Of a stretch of 64,000 nt of DNA, positions 23,976 through 33,405 are shown piece by piece. The stretch is from Acidimicrobiales bacterium (GTDB lineage: Bacteria; Actinomycetota; Acidimicrobiia; Acidimicrobiales; MedAcidi-G1), in assembly GCA_022452035.1 (NCBI GenBank), contig JAKURV010000003.1:1-64000 (forward strand), given 5' to 3'. The stretch's first letter is position 1; each line of letters begins with the position of its first letter. Made by a program: the position numbers and the translations under genes. The notes under the pieces are model-generated. The model did not search any database and was not told the origin of the DNA. It saw nothing but the letters and a program-made list of their open reading frames with translations.

Positions 23976-24556
23976 CGGGTCCGGTCCAGGTCTGCTAGTT
24001 GTCCGTCGATCTGGGCGGGGTCCAAGCCCATCTCGGCCATGCCGGCAGCCAGGACGTCCCGGTACGTGAGGCTGGGTGGCCCGATTTCCGGCGGGTCGCT
24101 GGAGGCCAGCGTGCAGGCCGGCTCGCCGTCAATCTCTGGCATTCCGACCACCAGGTCGATCACGCCGTCCAAGACCCGAACCGCGGTGTCCGGTGGTGGC
24201 GGGGTCTCGGGCATTGAGGCCTGGTCTGTTGGACGGTTGTTTTCCTGGGCGACTACGTCGGTCATCTGATCCCAGGTAATGCGCCAGGCTCGGCCGACCA
24301 CCGGGAGGCGCCCAGGTTCTGGTGGCTCGGCTCGACAGAAACAGCACCCGCCCTGCCACTTTCGGGAATGGCCACCGAAGAACACGGGATGAGGAACCAC
24401 GACCCGTCGGTCACCGGACGGCGGTGAGGGGTCCCTGGCCCCGCGGTGGGCACCCCAGGCGGGACCGTCGCCGCATCCCGCGAGGTAGGCGAGGAACCGG
24501 GCCTCCAGCAGGTTGGACCCGTAGGCCACGTACCAGACGGTGTCAGAGGCGTGCAT
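23972..24556 (-). CDS. Gamma-glutamylcyclotransferase-like fold protein
   Basis: 194 residues. The opening VWYVAYGSNLLEARFLAYL is the YGSN signature of the gamma-glutamylcyclotransferase-like (BtrG) fold. The middle (RDPSPPSGDRRVVV, FFGGHSRKWQGG) matches an actinobacterial subgroup often mislabelled histone deacetylase. The Glu of VVAQENNR may be the general acid/base. The reaction is unknown. The ATG at 24556 starts eight bases after surE, so the pair is an operon. The frame extends much further upstream but overlaps surE antiphase and is not coding there. Confidence 0.75.
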   Translation of the reverse strand: MHASDTVWYVAYGSNLLEARFLAYLAGCGDGPAWGAHRGARDPSPPSGDRRVVVPHPVFFGGHSRKWQGGCCFCRAEPPEPGRLPVVGRAWRITWDQMTDVVAQENNRPTDQASMPETPPPPDTAVRVLDGVIDLVVGMPEIDGEPACTLASSDPPEIGPPSLTYRDVLAAGMAEMGLDPAQIDGQLADLDRTR

Positions 24557-24564
24557 AGCCGACG

Positions 24565-25386
24565 TCAGCCAAGGAGGCTGGCCAACGCCTCGGCTGCCCA
24601 GTCGTCGGCAGGGGGCGCCTCGTCGTGTAGGCGGTTTAGCCAGGTGAGGCTCACCTTGCCGGCCATGACGGATCCCCCATCGGTGTCCTCGGCAAGTACG
24701 CCTGGCTCCCCCCAACTCATCTGCACCCGATAGGTGCCGGCATGGCCCTCCTTGGGCACCAGGTCGGCCGTGGTGAGGCTCCGGGGAGGGGCTGACCCTG
24801 TCACCGTGTGGCACCACCCTCGGACGTCCTGCAACGCCACGTTGGGGACGTTCACGTTCAGGACCGAGGGTATTGCCGGTAGGTCGGCTGCGATGCCTCC
24901 GACCACCGCCCGGGCCACGGTGGCCGCCGTCGACCACCACTGGTCGATCAGCACCTCGTCGGCGCCCTGGCCCTCGATGCCCCAACCGGTTACGGCTTGG
25001 CTGACGGCGATCCCGGTGGTGCCGCCATTCCGGGCTGTGAGGGCCGCCCCGACCGTCCCCGAGTGGTACACAGAGCGGCCGACGTTCATGCCGGGGTTGA
25101 TGCCGGCCACTACGAGGTCGAACGGGTCGCCGAACAGGCCGAGCCGGCTGTACATGACACACAGCCCCGGCGGGCCGCTCACCGACCAGGAGCGCGGGAC
25201 CCCATCCACGTGGGCGTCGTGGACTTCGGGGCGCATCAGGTGGAGGGCCCCCAGCGAGGCACCGGCCCCCGAGTACTCGGTGTCGGGGGCCACCACGGTG
25301 ACATCCCCCACGTCGACCAGGGCCCGGGCCAGATGGTGGAGGCCGTCTGAGTCGATGCCGTCGTCATTGGTGACCAAGATGCGCAC
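24565..25386 (-). CDS. surE: 5'-nucleotidase/polyphosphatase SurE
   Basis: 273-residue SurE, which dephosphorylates nucleoside 5'-monophosphates (and short polyphosphate in some species) using a divalent metal. The metal-binding NDDGIDSDG sits at residues 7-15, followed by APDTEYSGAGAS with the conserved Ser, and SGINPG-type AGINPGMNVG. The length fits. The GTG start at 25386 is eight bases after TACGGT on the coding strand, suggesting a nearly leaderless mRNA. The GGCT-like gene follows directly. Confidence 0.92.
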   Translation of the reverse strand: MRILVTNDDGIDSDGLHHLARALVDVGDVTVVAPDTEYSGAGASLGALHLMRPEVHDAHVDGVPRSWSVSGPPGLCVMYSRLGLFGDPFDLVVAGINPGMNVGRSVYHSGTVGAALTARNGGTTGIAVSQAVTGWGIEGQGADEVLIDQWWSTAATVARAVVGGIAADLPAIPSVLNVNVPNVALQDVRGWCHTVTGSAPPRSLTTADLVPKEGHAGTYRVQMSWGEPGVLAEDTDGGSVMAGKVSLTWLNRLHDEAPPADDWAAEALASLLG

Positions 25387-25394
25387 AGTCGCCG

Positions 25395-25400
25395 ACCGTA
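25395..25400 (-). promoter_or_regulatory. -10 box TACGGT of surE
   Basis: On the minus strand TACGGT ends eight bases before the GTG at 25386, near the leaderless spacing seen elsewhere. Confidence 0.4.
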
Positions 25401-25422
25401 CCGGCGTCGGGTGGTCCGCTCG

Positions 25423-27354
25423 TTAGCCGCCGAGTTGGGCGCTGAGGCGCTCCCAGTCGGCCATGAGCGCAGCCGCGGCGTCCTTGGCCGCCTCATGTTC
25501 GGCCACCACGGCGGCGGCCCGGTCGGGATCCCGGTAGAGGTCGGAGTCGGCCAGGCGGCCCTGTACCTCCAACACAACTGCCTCAGCCGTCTCCCAGTCC
25601 CGTTCTGCCCGTTCTAGCTTCCGCCTCAGGCCCTGGGCGGGGTCACGGGGCTTCCCCTTACGGGGCTTCTTGGTGGTAGGGGAGTCGGAGCGGCGTTCCG
25701 TCGCGCCGTGCCGGGTGGGGGTCGGGGCGGCATCGGCCTTCACCGGGTAGAGGACCCGGTCGGGGACCCCTTCGTGCCATACGGCCCGTCCGTTCCGAAC
25801 CTCCACCAGATTGTGGGCCACCGAGCGGATCAGGTGGCGGTCGTGGGTGATCAGCACGACGGTTCCTGGGTAGGCCGTCAGGGCGTCCTCCAGCACGTCA
25901 CAGCTGGGTAGGTCGAGGTGGTTGGTGGGCTCGTCCAGGATGAGCAGGTTGACCGGCACGGCCAGCGTCTTGGCCAGGGCCAGGCGCGTCTGCTCGCCTC
26001 CCGACAGGTCACCCACCAGCCGGTCTACGGTGTCGCCTCGGAAGCCGAACGAGGCCAGGTAGGTACGGGGGTTGCGACCGTCAGTGCCCACGCCGGGCAC
26101 CGTTTTGAGCTCCTCCAGTACGGTCCGCCGCTCGTCCAGGACCTCGGCCTGAAGTTGGTCGAAGTGGGAGAGGTCGACGTTGGTGCCACGAGTGATCCGG
26201 CCATCCAGCGGGGCCATCTCTCCGGTGAGAAGGCGGACCAGGGTGGTCTTGCCGGCCCCGTTGGGCCCGACCAGGGCCACGGTTCGGCCTCGCTCCACCC
26301 CGAAGGTGACGTCGCGGAGGACGACCTCAGGGTCCCGTCCGTCGCCATCGTCGTAGCCGGCAGTCACGCCCTCCAACTCGGCCACCAGGCGAGACGAACG
26401 TCGGGGCTTGGGGAAGCCGAAGCGGGTTGCCGGGTCGTCAGGTTCCTCGACCACGATCCGGTCCAGCCTCTCCAGGGCCTTCACCCGGCTCTGGACCTGG
26501 CGGGCCTTGGAGGCCTTGTACCGGAAGCGCTCGATGAAGCGCTCGGTCCGGGCCACCTGCCGGGACTGCTGGGCGGCGGCCGCCCGTTGCATGGCCAACT
26601 GCTCCTCGCGGGCCACTACGAAGTCGGCAAAGCCCCCCACGTACTCGGTGATCCGGTTCCCGGCCAGTTCTAGAATCCGGTTGGCCACCGCGTCGATGAA
26701 GTCCCGGTCATGGCTGACGAACAGCAGGCCACCGGACCAACCGGCCAGGTGCTGTTCCAGCCAGGCCACGCTGTCCACGTCGAGGTGGTTGGTGGGTTCG
26801 TCCATGATCAGCAGGTCGGGGGCCGATAGCAGCAGCCGGGCCAGGGCGACACGCATGCGCCACCCGCCCGACATCTCGTCCATGGGTCGGTCGTGGTCGG
26901 CCGGGTCAAAGCCCAGGCCGGACAGGATCCGGTGGGCGTCGGCCTCGACGGCGTAGCCGCCGAGCTGCTCGAACCGGGATTGGGCCTCGCCAAACTCAAT
27001 CAGCAGACGGTTCTGCTCGTCGCCTGCCGTCTCGCCGATCCGGGTGCCCAGGGCCTCGATGCGCTGGGCCAGCTCGGTGACCGGCCCGGCGCCCAGCATG
27101 ACCTGTTCGAATACCGACCGACCGACCTCGTCGGGGAGCTCCTGAGGGAGGTAGCCGATACGAAGGTCCCTGGGTCGGTGGACCTCGCCAGCGTCGGGTT
27201 CCTGCAGGCCGACGATGGTTTCGATGAGGGTGGTCTTGCCGGTCCCGTTGCTGCCCACCAGGGCGACGCGGCGACCCGGACCGAGTTGGAGCGAGACGTC
27301 GGCGAAAAGGGTCCGGGACCCGAAGCTGCGGGACAGGCCCGAGGCGGTCAGCAC
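25423..27354 (-). CDS. ABC-F family ATPase (translation factor type)
   Basis: 643 residues with two ATPase domains and no membrane segments, the ABC-F layout of ribosome-binding factors such as EttA and Uup. Domain 1 has GSNGTGKTT and MSGGWRMRVALA; domain 2 has GPNGAGKTT and LSGGEQTRLALA, each with an ILDEPTNHLD-type Walker B. The charged helical stretch between them (about 245-320, rich in Arg, Gln, Glu) is the inter-domain linker that reaches the ribosome. The C-terminal end (about 560-643) is a basic segment and a predicted coiled coil, as in Uup. The GTG start at 27354 has TACCCT exactly six bases upstream. Confidence 0.9.
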   Translation of the reverse strand: MLTASGLSRSFGSRTLFADVSLQLGPGRRVALVGSNGTGKTTLIETIVGLQEPDAGEVHRPRDLRIGYLPQELPDEVGRSVFEQVMLGAGPVTELAQRIEALGTRIGETAGDEQNRLLIEFGEAQSRFEQLGGYAVEADAHRILSGLGFDPADHDRPMDEMSGGWRMRVALARLLLSAPDLLIMDEPTNHLDVDSVAWLEQHLAGWSGGLLFVSHDRDFIDAVANRILELAGNRITEYVGGFADFVVAREEQLAMQRAAAAQQSRQVARTERFIERFRYKASKARQVQSRVKALERLDRIVVEEPDDPATRFGFPKPRRSSRLVAELEGVTAGYDDGDGRDPEVVLRDVTFGVERGRTVALVGPNGAGKTTLVRLLTGEMAPLDGRITRGTNVDLSHFDQLQAEVLDERRTVLEELKTVPGVGTDGRNPRTYLASFGFRGDTVDRLVGDLSGGEQTRLALAKTLAVPVNLLILDEPTNHLDLPSCDVLEDALTAYPGTVVLITHDRHLIRSVAHNLVEVRNGRAVWHEGVPDRVLYPVKADAAPTPTRHGATERRSDSPTTKKPRKGKPRDPAQGLRRKLERAERDWETAEAVVLEVQGRLADSDLYRDPDRAAAVVAEHEAAKDAAAALMADWERLSAQLGG

Positions 27355-27360
27355 GTCGGG

Positions 27361-27366
27361 AGGGTA
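27361..27366 (-). promoter_or_regulatory. -10 box TACCCT of the ABC-F gene (leaderless)
   Basis: On the minus strand TACCCT ends six bases before the GTG at 27354. Confidence 0.55.
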
Positions 27367-27418
27367 TCCGGAGGCCTCGAAGGGACCGGACGGTACCCAA
27401 CGGTCTGGGCGGTGGGTG

Positions 27419-28354
27419 TCAGGTTTCGGGCGGATCCCAACGAATCACGGCGGCCGCCGACGACATGCCGGCGCCAAACCCCACCATCAGGACCAGGTCG
27501 CCGGGGGCCACCCGGTCATTGTCCAGGGCATCCACCAAGGCCAGCGGGATCGAGGCGGCCGAGGTGTTACCGGTCCGCTCGAGGACCATGGCCGCCTTCT
27601 CCCGGGGAATGTCCAGGCGCTTCAGGGCGGCATCGATGATACGGATGTTGGCCTGATGGGGGACCACCAGGGCAATGTCGTCGATGTCCACACCAGCCCG
27701 CTCCATGGCGTTGCGACCTGCCTTCTCCACGGCCAGGACGGCGCGACGGAACACCTCCTTGCCGTTCATGAAGATCTTGCCGCCGTGCTCGCACGACAGG
27801 ATCCCAGCTGCCGAGCCGTCCGACATGAGGTCCCAACCCAGCAGGGTGGGGGCGTCGGCCGATCGTTCGATGACTACCGCACCGGCGCCGTCGCCGAACA
27901 GCACACAGGTGCCCCGGTCGGTCCAGTCGATGATCCCGCTGAGGGCATCGCTTCCGATGAGCAGGATGCGGTCGACACCACCGGCCGAGAACTGCATAGC
28001 TGTCACAAGTCCGTACACGAAGCCCGAACACGCAGCGTTCATGTCAATGGCCCCGCACGACATCCCAAGGTTGTCCTGGACCACCGAGGCACTGGCTGGA
28101 AACTGCTGGTCCGAGGTACAGGTGGCCAGGAGTAGCAGGTCCACGTCGGCCGGGTCTACGCCGGCCATGGCCAAAGCGTCGCGACCAGCGGCCGTGGACA
28201 TCTCAGTGACCTTGCCGTCCACATGGCGGGCGCCGATGCCGGAGCGCTCACGGATCCACTCGTCGGTGGTTTCCACCATCTCAGCCAGGTCGTGGTTGGT
28301 GAGCTGGCGCTCGGGAAGGTGGGTCGCCCAACCGGTGATACGGCCGTGGGCCAT
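27419..28354 (-). CDS. fabH: 3-oxoacyl-ACP synthase III (FabH)
   Basis: 311-residue condensing enzyme that starts fatty-acid chains by joining acyl-CoA with malonyl-ACP. The triad is visible: Cys 109 in NAACSGF, His in VPHQANIRI and Asn in GNTSAASIP. The start ITGWATHLPERQLTN and EWIRERSGIGARH also match. No other fatty-acid synthesis gene is adjacent, so it could instead serve a branched starter or a secondary product. The ATG at 28354 has GGAG six bases upstream. The 122 bp to the divergent phosphatase gene hold both promoters. Confidence 0.9.
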   Translation of the reverse strand: MAHGRITGWATHLPERQLTNHDLAEMVETTDEWIRERSGIGARHVDGKVTEMSTAAGRDALAMAGVDPADVDLLLLATCTSDQQFPASASVVQDNLGMSCGAIDMNAACSGFVYGLVTAMQFSAGGVDRILLIGSDALSGIIDWTDRGTCVLFGDGAGAVVIERSADAPTLLGWDLMSDGSAAGILSCEHGGKIFMNGKEVFRRAVLAVEKAGRNAMERAGVDIDDIALVVPHQANIRIIDAALKRLDIPREKAAMVLERTGNTSAASIPLALVDALDNDRVAPGDLVLMVGFGAGMSSAAAVIRWDPPET

Positions 28355-28476
28355 GGGGTGCTCCGTCAGGGTTATGAGACGGCCGGTGGGGACCGGCCCG
28401 TCGGCAGGCTAGTCAAGGACCGCCGAAAGCCGGGTGAGAAGGGGTGCGGCCGGAGTAGGGATAGGGTCGAACGCCC

Positions 28477-29214
28477 ATGCAGGACCACGAACTCGCCGGA
28501 CTCCTAGCCCAGGAAGCCGGTGACCTGCTCCTCGGGATCCGGGGCCAGGCCGTCGCCGAGGGCTGGCCGTCGTACCGCCTGCAGGACGAGGGGGACCGGC
28601 AGGCCCACCGCCACCTGGTGGACCGTCTGGCCGAGCTCCGTCCCGATGACGGACTCCTGTCCGAGGAGGGGACTGACGACGGGGCCCGCCTGGAGGCCAA
28701 CCGGGTGTGGATCTTGGACCCACTGGACGGGACACGCGACTTCGGCCGGCCGAAAAGCATTGAATGGGCGGTCCACGTGGCCTTGGTGGAGGGGGGTCGG
28801 CCGACGGCCGCTGCCGTAGCCCTTCCGGCCAGCGGACAGCTTTATGGAACCGGCCTCTCGGCGGCCTCCCGTCCACTCGAGCGGGAACGCCCGGTGGTCG
28901 TTACCAGCCGGTCGCAGTGGGGCGAGGCCGAGGTAGTGGCGGCGGCCATCGGCGGCGTGGTCCGGTCCTTCGGGTCGGCGGGCGTGAAGGCCATGGCAGT
29001 GGTTGGGGGGTCGGCCGACGTCTACGTCCACCCGTCAGGCCTCTACGAGTGGGACGCCTGCGCCCCGGCCGCCGTGGCTACCGCCGCCGGTCTAGACGCC
29101 AGCGGTCTTGACGGCACGACCCTCACGTTTAACAAACCCCGCCCCGTCGTGCCAGGCTTACTCATCTGCCGGCCGGAATACACCGGGCGGGCACGGTCCG
29201 CCCTCCGCTGGTAG
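28477..29214 (+). CDS. Inositol monophosphatase-family phosphatase (CysQ/IMPase-like)
   Basis: 245-residue magnesium-dependent phosphatase. The first metal-site residues are in LLSEEGTDD and the family box is WILDPLDGTRDF; the second box, usually WDxAA, appears as YEWDACAPAAV. In this family 3'(2'),5'-bisphosphate nucleotidase (CysQ) and inositol or histidinol phosphatases look alike; the short length and SEEG resemble CysQ. The ATG at 28477 has TAGGGT nine bases upstream. It converges on coaE with a 15-base gap. Confidence 0.85.
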   Translation: MQDHELAGLLAQEAGDLLLGIRGQAVAEGWPSYRLQDEGDRQAHRHLVDRLAELRPDDGLLSEEGTDDGARLEANRVWILDPLDGTRDFGRPKSIEWAVHVALVEGGRPTAAAVALPASGQLYGTGLSAASRPLERERPVVVTSRSQWGEAEVVAAAIGGVVRSFGSAGVKAMAVVGGSADVYVHPSGLYEWDACAPAAVATAAGLDASGLDGTTLTFNKPRPVVPGLLICRPEYTGRARSALRW

Positions 29215-29229
29215 GGGTCCCACGCCGTC

Positions 29230-29832
29230 CTAGCCCACTAGGCGGGTAAGCAGATCGTCTACCAGGACGGCCAGGTGATCCCGGTCGCCGTCATTAACCA
29301 GCACGTGGTCGGCCACCGCCCGCCGTTCGGCGTTGGTGGCCTGGGCGGCCATCCGGGACCGGACGTCGTCGGGAACCATGCCCCGTCCTACCAGGCGATC
29401 CATTCGCAACTCGGGATCGGCTTCCACCACGACCACCTCGGTGTAACCCCGGCCGTCGGCTAGCCGACCGAGGTCGCTCTCCACCAGCACCGCCATGTCC
29501 AGCACCACCAGATCAGGTGGATCCTCGGCCAGAGCATCCAGTCGGCGGAGGATTTCCCGGTCTATGACCGGATGGCTGATGGCCTCCAGGTCGGTCAGGC
29601 GACCCTTAGAGGAGAACACCACTTCGGCCAGAGCTCCACGGTCAACAGCCCCATCAGGCCCGAGAATGCCGTCACCGAACTCGGCCACCACAGCGTCACG
29701 GACCTCCCGGAGGGTGAGGACGTGACGTCCCAGGGCGTCGACGTCGATGACCACCGCACCCCTTTCTGCCAGGAGGGTGGCCACTGTGGACTTCCCGGCG
29801 CCAATGCCCCCGCAGAGGCCTACGACCTTCAC
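29230..29832 (-). CDS. coaE: Dephospho-CoA kinase (CoaE)
   Basis: 200-residue kinase for the last step of coenzyme A synthesis, phosphorylating the 3'-OH of dephospho-CoA. Walker A GGIGAGKST is at residues 9-17, DVDALGRHVL marks the CoA-binding region, and the mid-part HPVIDREI and LVVLDMAVLVE fit. There is no C-terminal UPF0157 extension as found in mycobacterial CoaE. The GTG at 29832 is the likely start. The gene follows the hibernation-factor gene by 16 bases, probably in one transcript. Confidence 0.92.
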   Translation of the reverse strand: MKVVGLCGGIGAGKSTVATLLAERGAVVIDVDALGRHVLTLREVRDAVVAEFGDGILGPDGAVDRGALAEVVFSSKGRLTDLEAISHPVIDREILRRLDALAEDPPDLVVLDMAVLVESDLGRLADGRGYTEVVVVEADPELRMDRLVGRGMVPDDVRSRMAAQATNAERRAVADHVLVNDGDRDHLAVLVDDLLTRLVG

Positions 29833-29848
29833 GCGAACCGTGGGGCTG

Positions 29849-30616
29849 TCAGACGGCCGGGGTGATAAGGCCGTAGTGGCCGTCGAAGCGCCGGTAGAGG
29901 ACCTGGCCCCTGCTGGTGTCCGGCTCGGCGAAAAACACGAACGGCTCGTCGCCCTCGTCCAGCAGCACCTCAGCCTCGTTCAGGGGCAGGTGATTCAGGA
30001 CCAGGGGTGCCGGATGTATGGGAGGCCTGGTCCGACCCGGAAGGGCCTCGCCGTCCACGCGGGGAACCACGCGCAACCCGGAGTCACCGTTGCGGTACAC
30101 CACCCGGTCGATGCCGTGGTCGGCGTCCAGGTATAGGTAGAAGCCGTGGTCCAGGAGGTCCATCTCGTCTGCGGCCTCCTCGACGCTCATCGGACGCATG
30201 GCCAGCGACTTGTGGCGGACCACCGTCCGGTCGTCGACGGGGAGGTCCGCGTAGCCCGGGTGGGCCGGGGCCGGCTCGGGCTCCGACTCGCGACGCCGGT
30301 CTTCCAACCGCTTGCGGTGGCGCCTCAGGCGTCGGCTGAGGCGTTGGTCCAACTGGTCGATGGCCTCGGGCATGGTGTCGGCCGAGGCGTGGGCCCGCAC
30401 GGCGACGCCGTTCAGATCCAGGGTGGCCTCCGCGATGGCCGGCAGGGAGTCGGTGGTCCCGTCGCGGAGCCGTAACTTGACCACCGCCGAAAGCACGGGT
30501 TCGTGCCCCAACTCGCACAACGCCCGGACCTTTCCGATCGCATAGTCCCGATCGCCGAACTCCACCGGTCCCCGGCTGAGCAGTTCGACTTCACAGACGG
30601 CATGTGGCTTCGTCAA
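29849..30616 (-). CDS. hpf: Long-form ribosome hibernation promoting factor with two C-terminal repeats
   Basis: About 255 residues. The N-terminal part (about 5-100, CEVELLSRGPVEFGDRDYAI onward) resembles the S30AE/HPF domain that occupies the ribosome decoding centre. Two C-terminal S30AE_C-like dimerisation modules follow: KSLAMRPMSVEEAADEMDLL...VVYRN and PLNEAEVLLDEGDEPF...VLYRRFDGHYGLI. A charged linker (RRLRRHRKRLEDRRRESEPE) joins them. The start is uncertain: TTG at 30616 places the first strand correctly but its GGGGGAGG is too close; ATG at 30712 would add 32 unrelated residues. It sits upstream of coaE. Confidence 0.82.
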   Translation of the reverse strand: MTKPHAVCEVELLSRGPVEFGDRDYAIGKVRALCELGHEPVLSAVVKLRLRDGTTDSLPAIAEATLDLNGVAVRAHASADTMPEAIDQLDQRLSRRLRRHRKRLEDRRRESEPEPAPAHPGYADLPVDDRTVVRHKSLAMRPMSVEEAADEMDLLDHGFYLYLDADHGIDRVVYRNGDSGLRVVPRVDGEALPGRTRPPIHPAPLVLNHLPLNEAEVLLDEGDEPFVFFAEPDTSRGQVLYRRFDGHYGLITPAV

Positions 30617-30765
30617 GCCTCCCCCTTCGTGTGTCGGCCCCGGCAACCGCGACGGCCGGGTATGTGCCCGCCCATCATGTCGCGTGCGGGCCGCGCTGTC
30701 AGCCCTACACATTGGCGAAACCCGTGGGGTGGGAAACCATCGGGGATCGGCGAGACTTTTCGACC

Positions 30766-31638
30766 ATGGCCTTCCGACTTGGGACTCTGCGCGACGGTCG
30801 GGCCGTTCTCCTCGACGACGGTCTGGTGGAGCCGGGCGACGATGCCGTGGCCCAGTGGTGGGACCTTGGACGGCTCACCGACGGCCGCTTGGCTGACCCC
30901 ATGGACGCCCTCGGCGACCTCCCGACATTGAACGATCTGACGGGCGCCGACGGCAGCCCGGACGGCGGTCCGGACGGGACGGTGGGCCTGGCCGGGTTGG
31001 GTCCGGCGGTGCCGCGACCCCGGAGCGTCTTTGGGATCGGCATGAACTATGTGGCCCACGTCGACGAAATGGGCCGGGCACCGTCCGCAGCACCGGTCAT
31101 CTTCACGAAGTTCTCGTCCTGTCTGGTTGGCCCATCCGACGACGTGGCTGTGGTCGGTGACCGCACCGACTACGAGGTGGAGTTGGTGGCCGTGGTCGGG
31201 CGTCGCTGTCGGAACCTGGCCGAGAGCGAGGTGTGGAACGCCTTGGCCGGCGTCACCGTGGGCCAGGACATCTCCGACCGGGCCCTGCAGACGGCGGCCG
31301 AGCCGCCCCAGTTCAGCCTGGGGAAGAGCTACGACACCTTCGGTCCGATCGGGCCTGCTGTGGTGTCCGTCGACCTTCTCGCGAACCGTGACGACCTGGC
31401 CCTGAGCTGCGCCGTGGATGGCGAGGTCCGTCAGGACAGCCGGACCAGCCGGATGATCGTGGGCGTTGAGCAGCTGGTGTCTTACCTGTCGCAGGTGTGC
31501 ACCCTGCAGCCCGGGGACCTGGTGTTCACCGGAACCCCGGCCGGCGTGGGAGACCCCCAGGGTCGGTGCCTGAAGCCCGGCCAGCGGATCGACTCCCACA
31601 TCCAAGGCGTCGGCCACTTGGTCAACCACTGCGTCTGA
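30766..31638 (+). CDS. Fumarylacetoacetate hydrolase (FAH) family protein
   Basis: 290 residues of the FAH superfamily: hydrolases, decarboxylases or isomerases acting on diketo or hydroxymuconate-type acids, using Mg or Mn. The C-terminal domain shows GIGMNYVAHVDEMG, FTKFSSCLVGP, the metal-binding DYEVELVAVVG, and GDLVFTGTPAGVGDP. About 80 N-terminal residues form the usual small lead domain. The ATG at 30766 fits the family; the in-frame region back to 30604 overlaps the opposite promoter. The substrate is unknown, perhaps an aromatic ring-cleavage product. Confidence 0.87.
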   Translation: MAFRLGTLRDGRAVLLDDGLVEPGDDAVAQWWDLGRLTDGRLADPMDALGDLPTLNDLTGADGSPDGGPDGTVGLAGLGPAVPRPRSVFGIGMNYVAHVDEMGRAPSAAPVIFTKFSSCLVGPSDDVAVVGDRTDYEVELVAVVGRRCRNLAESEVWNALAGVTVGQDISDRALQTAAEPPQFSLGKSYDTFGPIGPAVVSVDLLANRDDLALSCAVDGEVRQDSRTSRMIVGVEQLVSYLSQVCTLQPGDLVFTGTPAGVGDPQGRCLKPGQRIDSHIQGVGHLVNHCV

Positions 31639-31680
31639 GCAGGTGACGCCTTCGGCTGGGACGGCCGTCGTCCGAGATTC

Positions 31681-33333
31681 CTAGTCCAGGCGTACCGGGG
31701 TCGACACCTCATCGAAGAAGTCTCCACCCTTATCGTCGACCACGATGAAGGCGGGGAAGTTCTCGACCTCGATGCGCCACACGGCCTCCATGTCTAACTC
31801 CGGGTAGTCGAGAACCTCGACCTGACGGATGGAGTCCAGGGCCAGGCGGGCCGCTGGGCCGCCGATCGATCCGAGGTAGAAGCCGCCGTGGCGGGCGCAC
31901 GCCTCGGTGACCTGCCGCGACCGGTTTCCCTTAGCCAGCATGACCAGGCTGGCCCCGGCGGCCTGGAAGCGGTCCACGTAGGAGTCCATGCGGCCGGCGG
32001 TCGTCGGGCCGAATGACCCCGAGGCGTAGCCCTCAGGTGTCTTAGCCGGTCCCGCGTAGTAGATGGGGTGGTCCCGGAGGTAGTCGGGGAGGGGCTGTCC
32101 GGCGTCCAGCAACTCGGCCATCCGGGCGTGGGCGATGTCGCGGGCTACGACCAGGGTCCCGGTCAGGGACAGCCGGGTCTTGACCGGGTGCTGTGACAGC
32201 TCGTTGCGGATGGTGTCCATGGGTTGGTCGAGGTCGATAGGCACCACGGTGGCCGACAGGTCCTCGTCGGTGATCTCGGGTAGGAAGCGGGCCGGGTCCT
32301 CTTCCAACTGTTCGAGGAAAACGCCGTCGGAGGTGATTTTGCCGAGGGCCTGGCGGTCGGCCGAGCAGGAGACGGCGATGCCGACCGGGTTGGAGGCGCC
32401 GTGGCGGGGCAGGCGGACCACCCGGACGTCGTGGCAGAAGTATTTGCCACCGAACTGGGCTCCGATACCGAACCCCCGGGTCATCTCCAAGATCTTTTGC
32501 TCCCAGTCCAGATCGCGAAAGCCGTGCCCAGCTTCGCTACCGCTTGTCGGTAGGTGGTCCAGGTAGTGGGCCGAGGCGTACTTGGCCGTGCGAAGGGTGT
32601 GTTCGGCCGACGTGCCACCGATGACTACCGCAAGGTGGTATGGCGGGCAGGCCGCGGTACCCAGAGAGCGCAGCTTCTCGTCCAGGAAGGCGGCCAGCCC
32701 CTCAGGGTTGAGGAGTGCCTTGGTCTCCTGGAAGAGGTAGCTCTTGTTGGCTGAACCGCCGCCCTTGGCCATGAACAGGAACTTGTAGGCGTCGCCGGCT
32801 ACTGACTCGATCTCGATCTGGGCCGGCAGATTCGTACCCGTGTTCTTTTCGGTGAACATGTCCAGGGGTGCCAACTGCGAGTAGCGCAGGTTGGAGGTCA
32901 GGTAGGTGTCCTGGACGCCTTGGGAGATGGTCTCCCGGTCGTTCCCACCGGTCAGGACCAGTTCGCCCTTCTTGGCCGACACGATGGCCGTTCCAGTGTC
33001 CTGACAGGACGGGAGCACTCCGCCGGCCGCGATGCAGGCGTTCTGCAGCAATTCCCGGGCTACGAAGCGGTCGTTGGCCGACGCCTCGGGGTCGTCCAAG
33101 ATGGCCGCCACCTGGGCTAGGTGCTCGGAGCGCAGCAGGTGGGCGATGTCGCGCATGGCGGTCGCCGTCAGCAGGCGGATGGCCGCCGGGTCGACCTCCA
33201 GGAAGGCCCGACCGCCCGGTCCCTCGACGGTTCGGACGCCTTCGGCGGTGAGCAGTCGGAAGTCAGTGGCGGCGTAGGGGTCGTCCAGCAGTGGCAGCAG
33301 ATCGGTGTAGGCGAACTCGGGGGTGTCGCTCAT
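31681..33333 (-). CDS. fumA: Class I (iron-sulfur) fumarate hydratase
   Basis: 550-residue 4Fe-4S hydro-lyase of the FumA/FumB type, with fused alpha and beta halves, converting fumarate to malate in the TCA cycle. Alpha-half marks are [22 protein letters not shown] (given here in part), [13 protein letters not shown] and [12 protein letters not shown]; the beta-half has [32 protein letters not shown] and [16 protein letters not shown]. Cys residues that could hold the cluster are in the PSCQD loop, TAACPPYH and VSCSAD. The ATG at 33333 has TAGGTT exactly six bases upstream. Class I enzymes are oxygen-sensitive. Confidence 0.9.
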   Translation of the reverse strand: MSDTPEFAYTDLLPLLDDPYAATDFRLLTAEGVRTVEGPGGRAFLEVDPAAIRLLTATAMRDIAHLLRSEHLAQVAAILDDPEASANDRFVARELLQNACIAAGGVLPSCQDTGTAIVSAKKGELVLTGGNDRETISQGVQDTYLTSNLRYSQLAPLDMFTEKNTGTNLPAQIEIESVAGDAYKFLFMAKGGGSANKSYLFQETKALLNPEGLAAFLDEKLRSLGTAACPPYHLAVVIGGTSAEHTLRTAKYASAHYLDHLPTSGSEAGHGFRDLDWEQKILEMTRGFGIGAQFGGKYFCHDVRVVRLPRHGASNPVGIAVSCSADRQALGKITSDGVFLEQLEEDPARFLPEITDEDLSATVVPIDLDQPMDTIRNELSQHPVKTRLSLTGTLVVARDIAHARMAELLDAGQPLPDYLRDHPIYYAGPAKTPEGYASGSFGPTTAGRMDSYVDRFQAAGASLVMLAKGNRSRQVTEACARHGGFYLGSIGGPAARLALDSIRQVEVLDYPELDMEAVWRIEVENFPAFIVVDDKGGDFFDEVSTPVRLD

Positions 33334-33339
33334 AGCTCC

Positions 33340-33345
33340 AACCTA
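33340..33345 (-). promoter_or_regulatory. -10 box TAGGTT of the fumarase gene (leaderless)
   Basis: On the minus strand TAGGTT ends six bases before the ATG at 33333; the spacer GGAGCT partly resembles a ribosome site but touches the start. Confidence 0.5.
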
Positions 33346-33405
33346 ACGGTCGCGGTTCTTCGGAACCCTCGACTTTGACCGGAGGCCGTAGTGAGCGCTG
33401 GCGCC

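Noticed and set aside
24557-25162. 200-codon N-terminal extension of the GGCT-like protein
   Set aside because: It overlaps surE in another frame and shows only Arg/Pro/Gly-rich low-complexity sequence.
28355-28476. 122-bp divergent gap with GC-rich symmetry that might be an RNA
   Set aside because: The symmetry is short and low-complexity; nothing matches a known riboswitch or small RNA.
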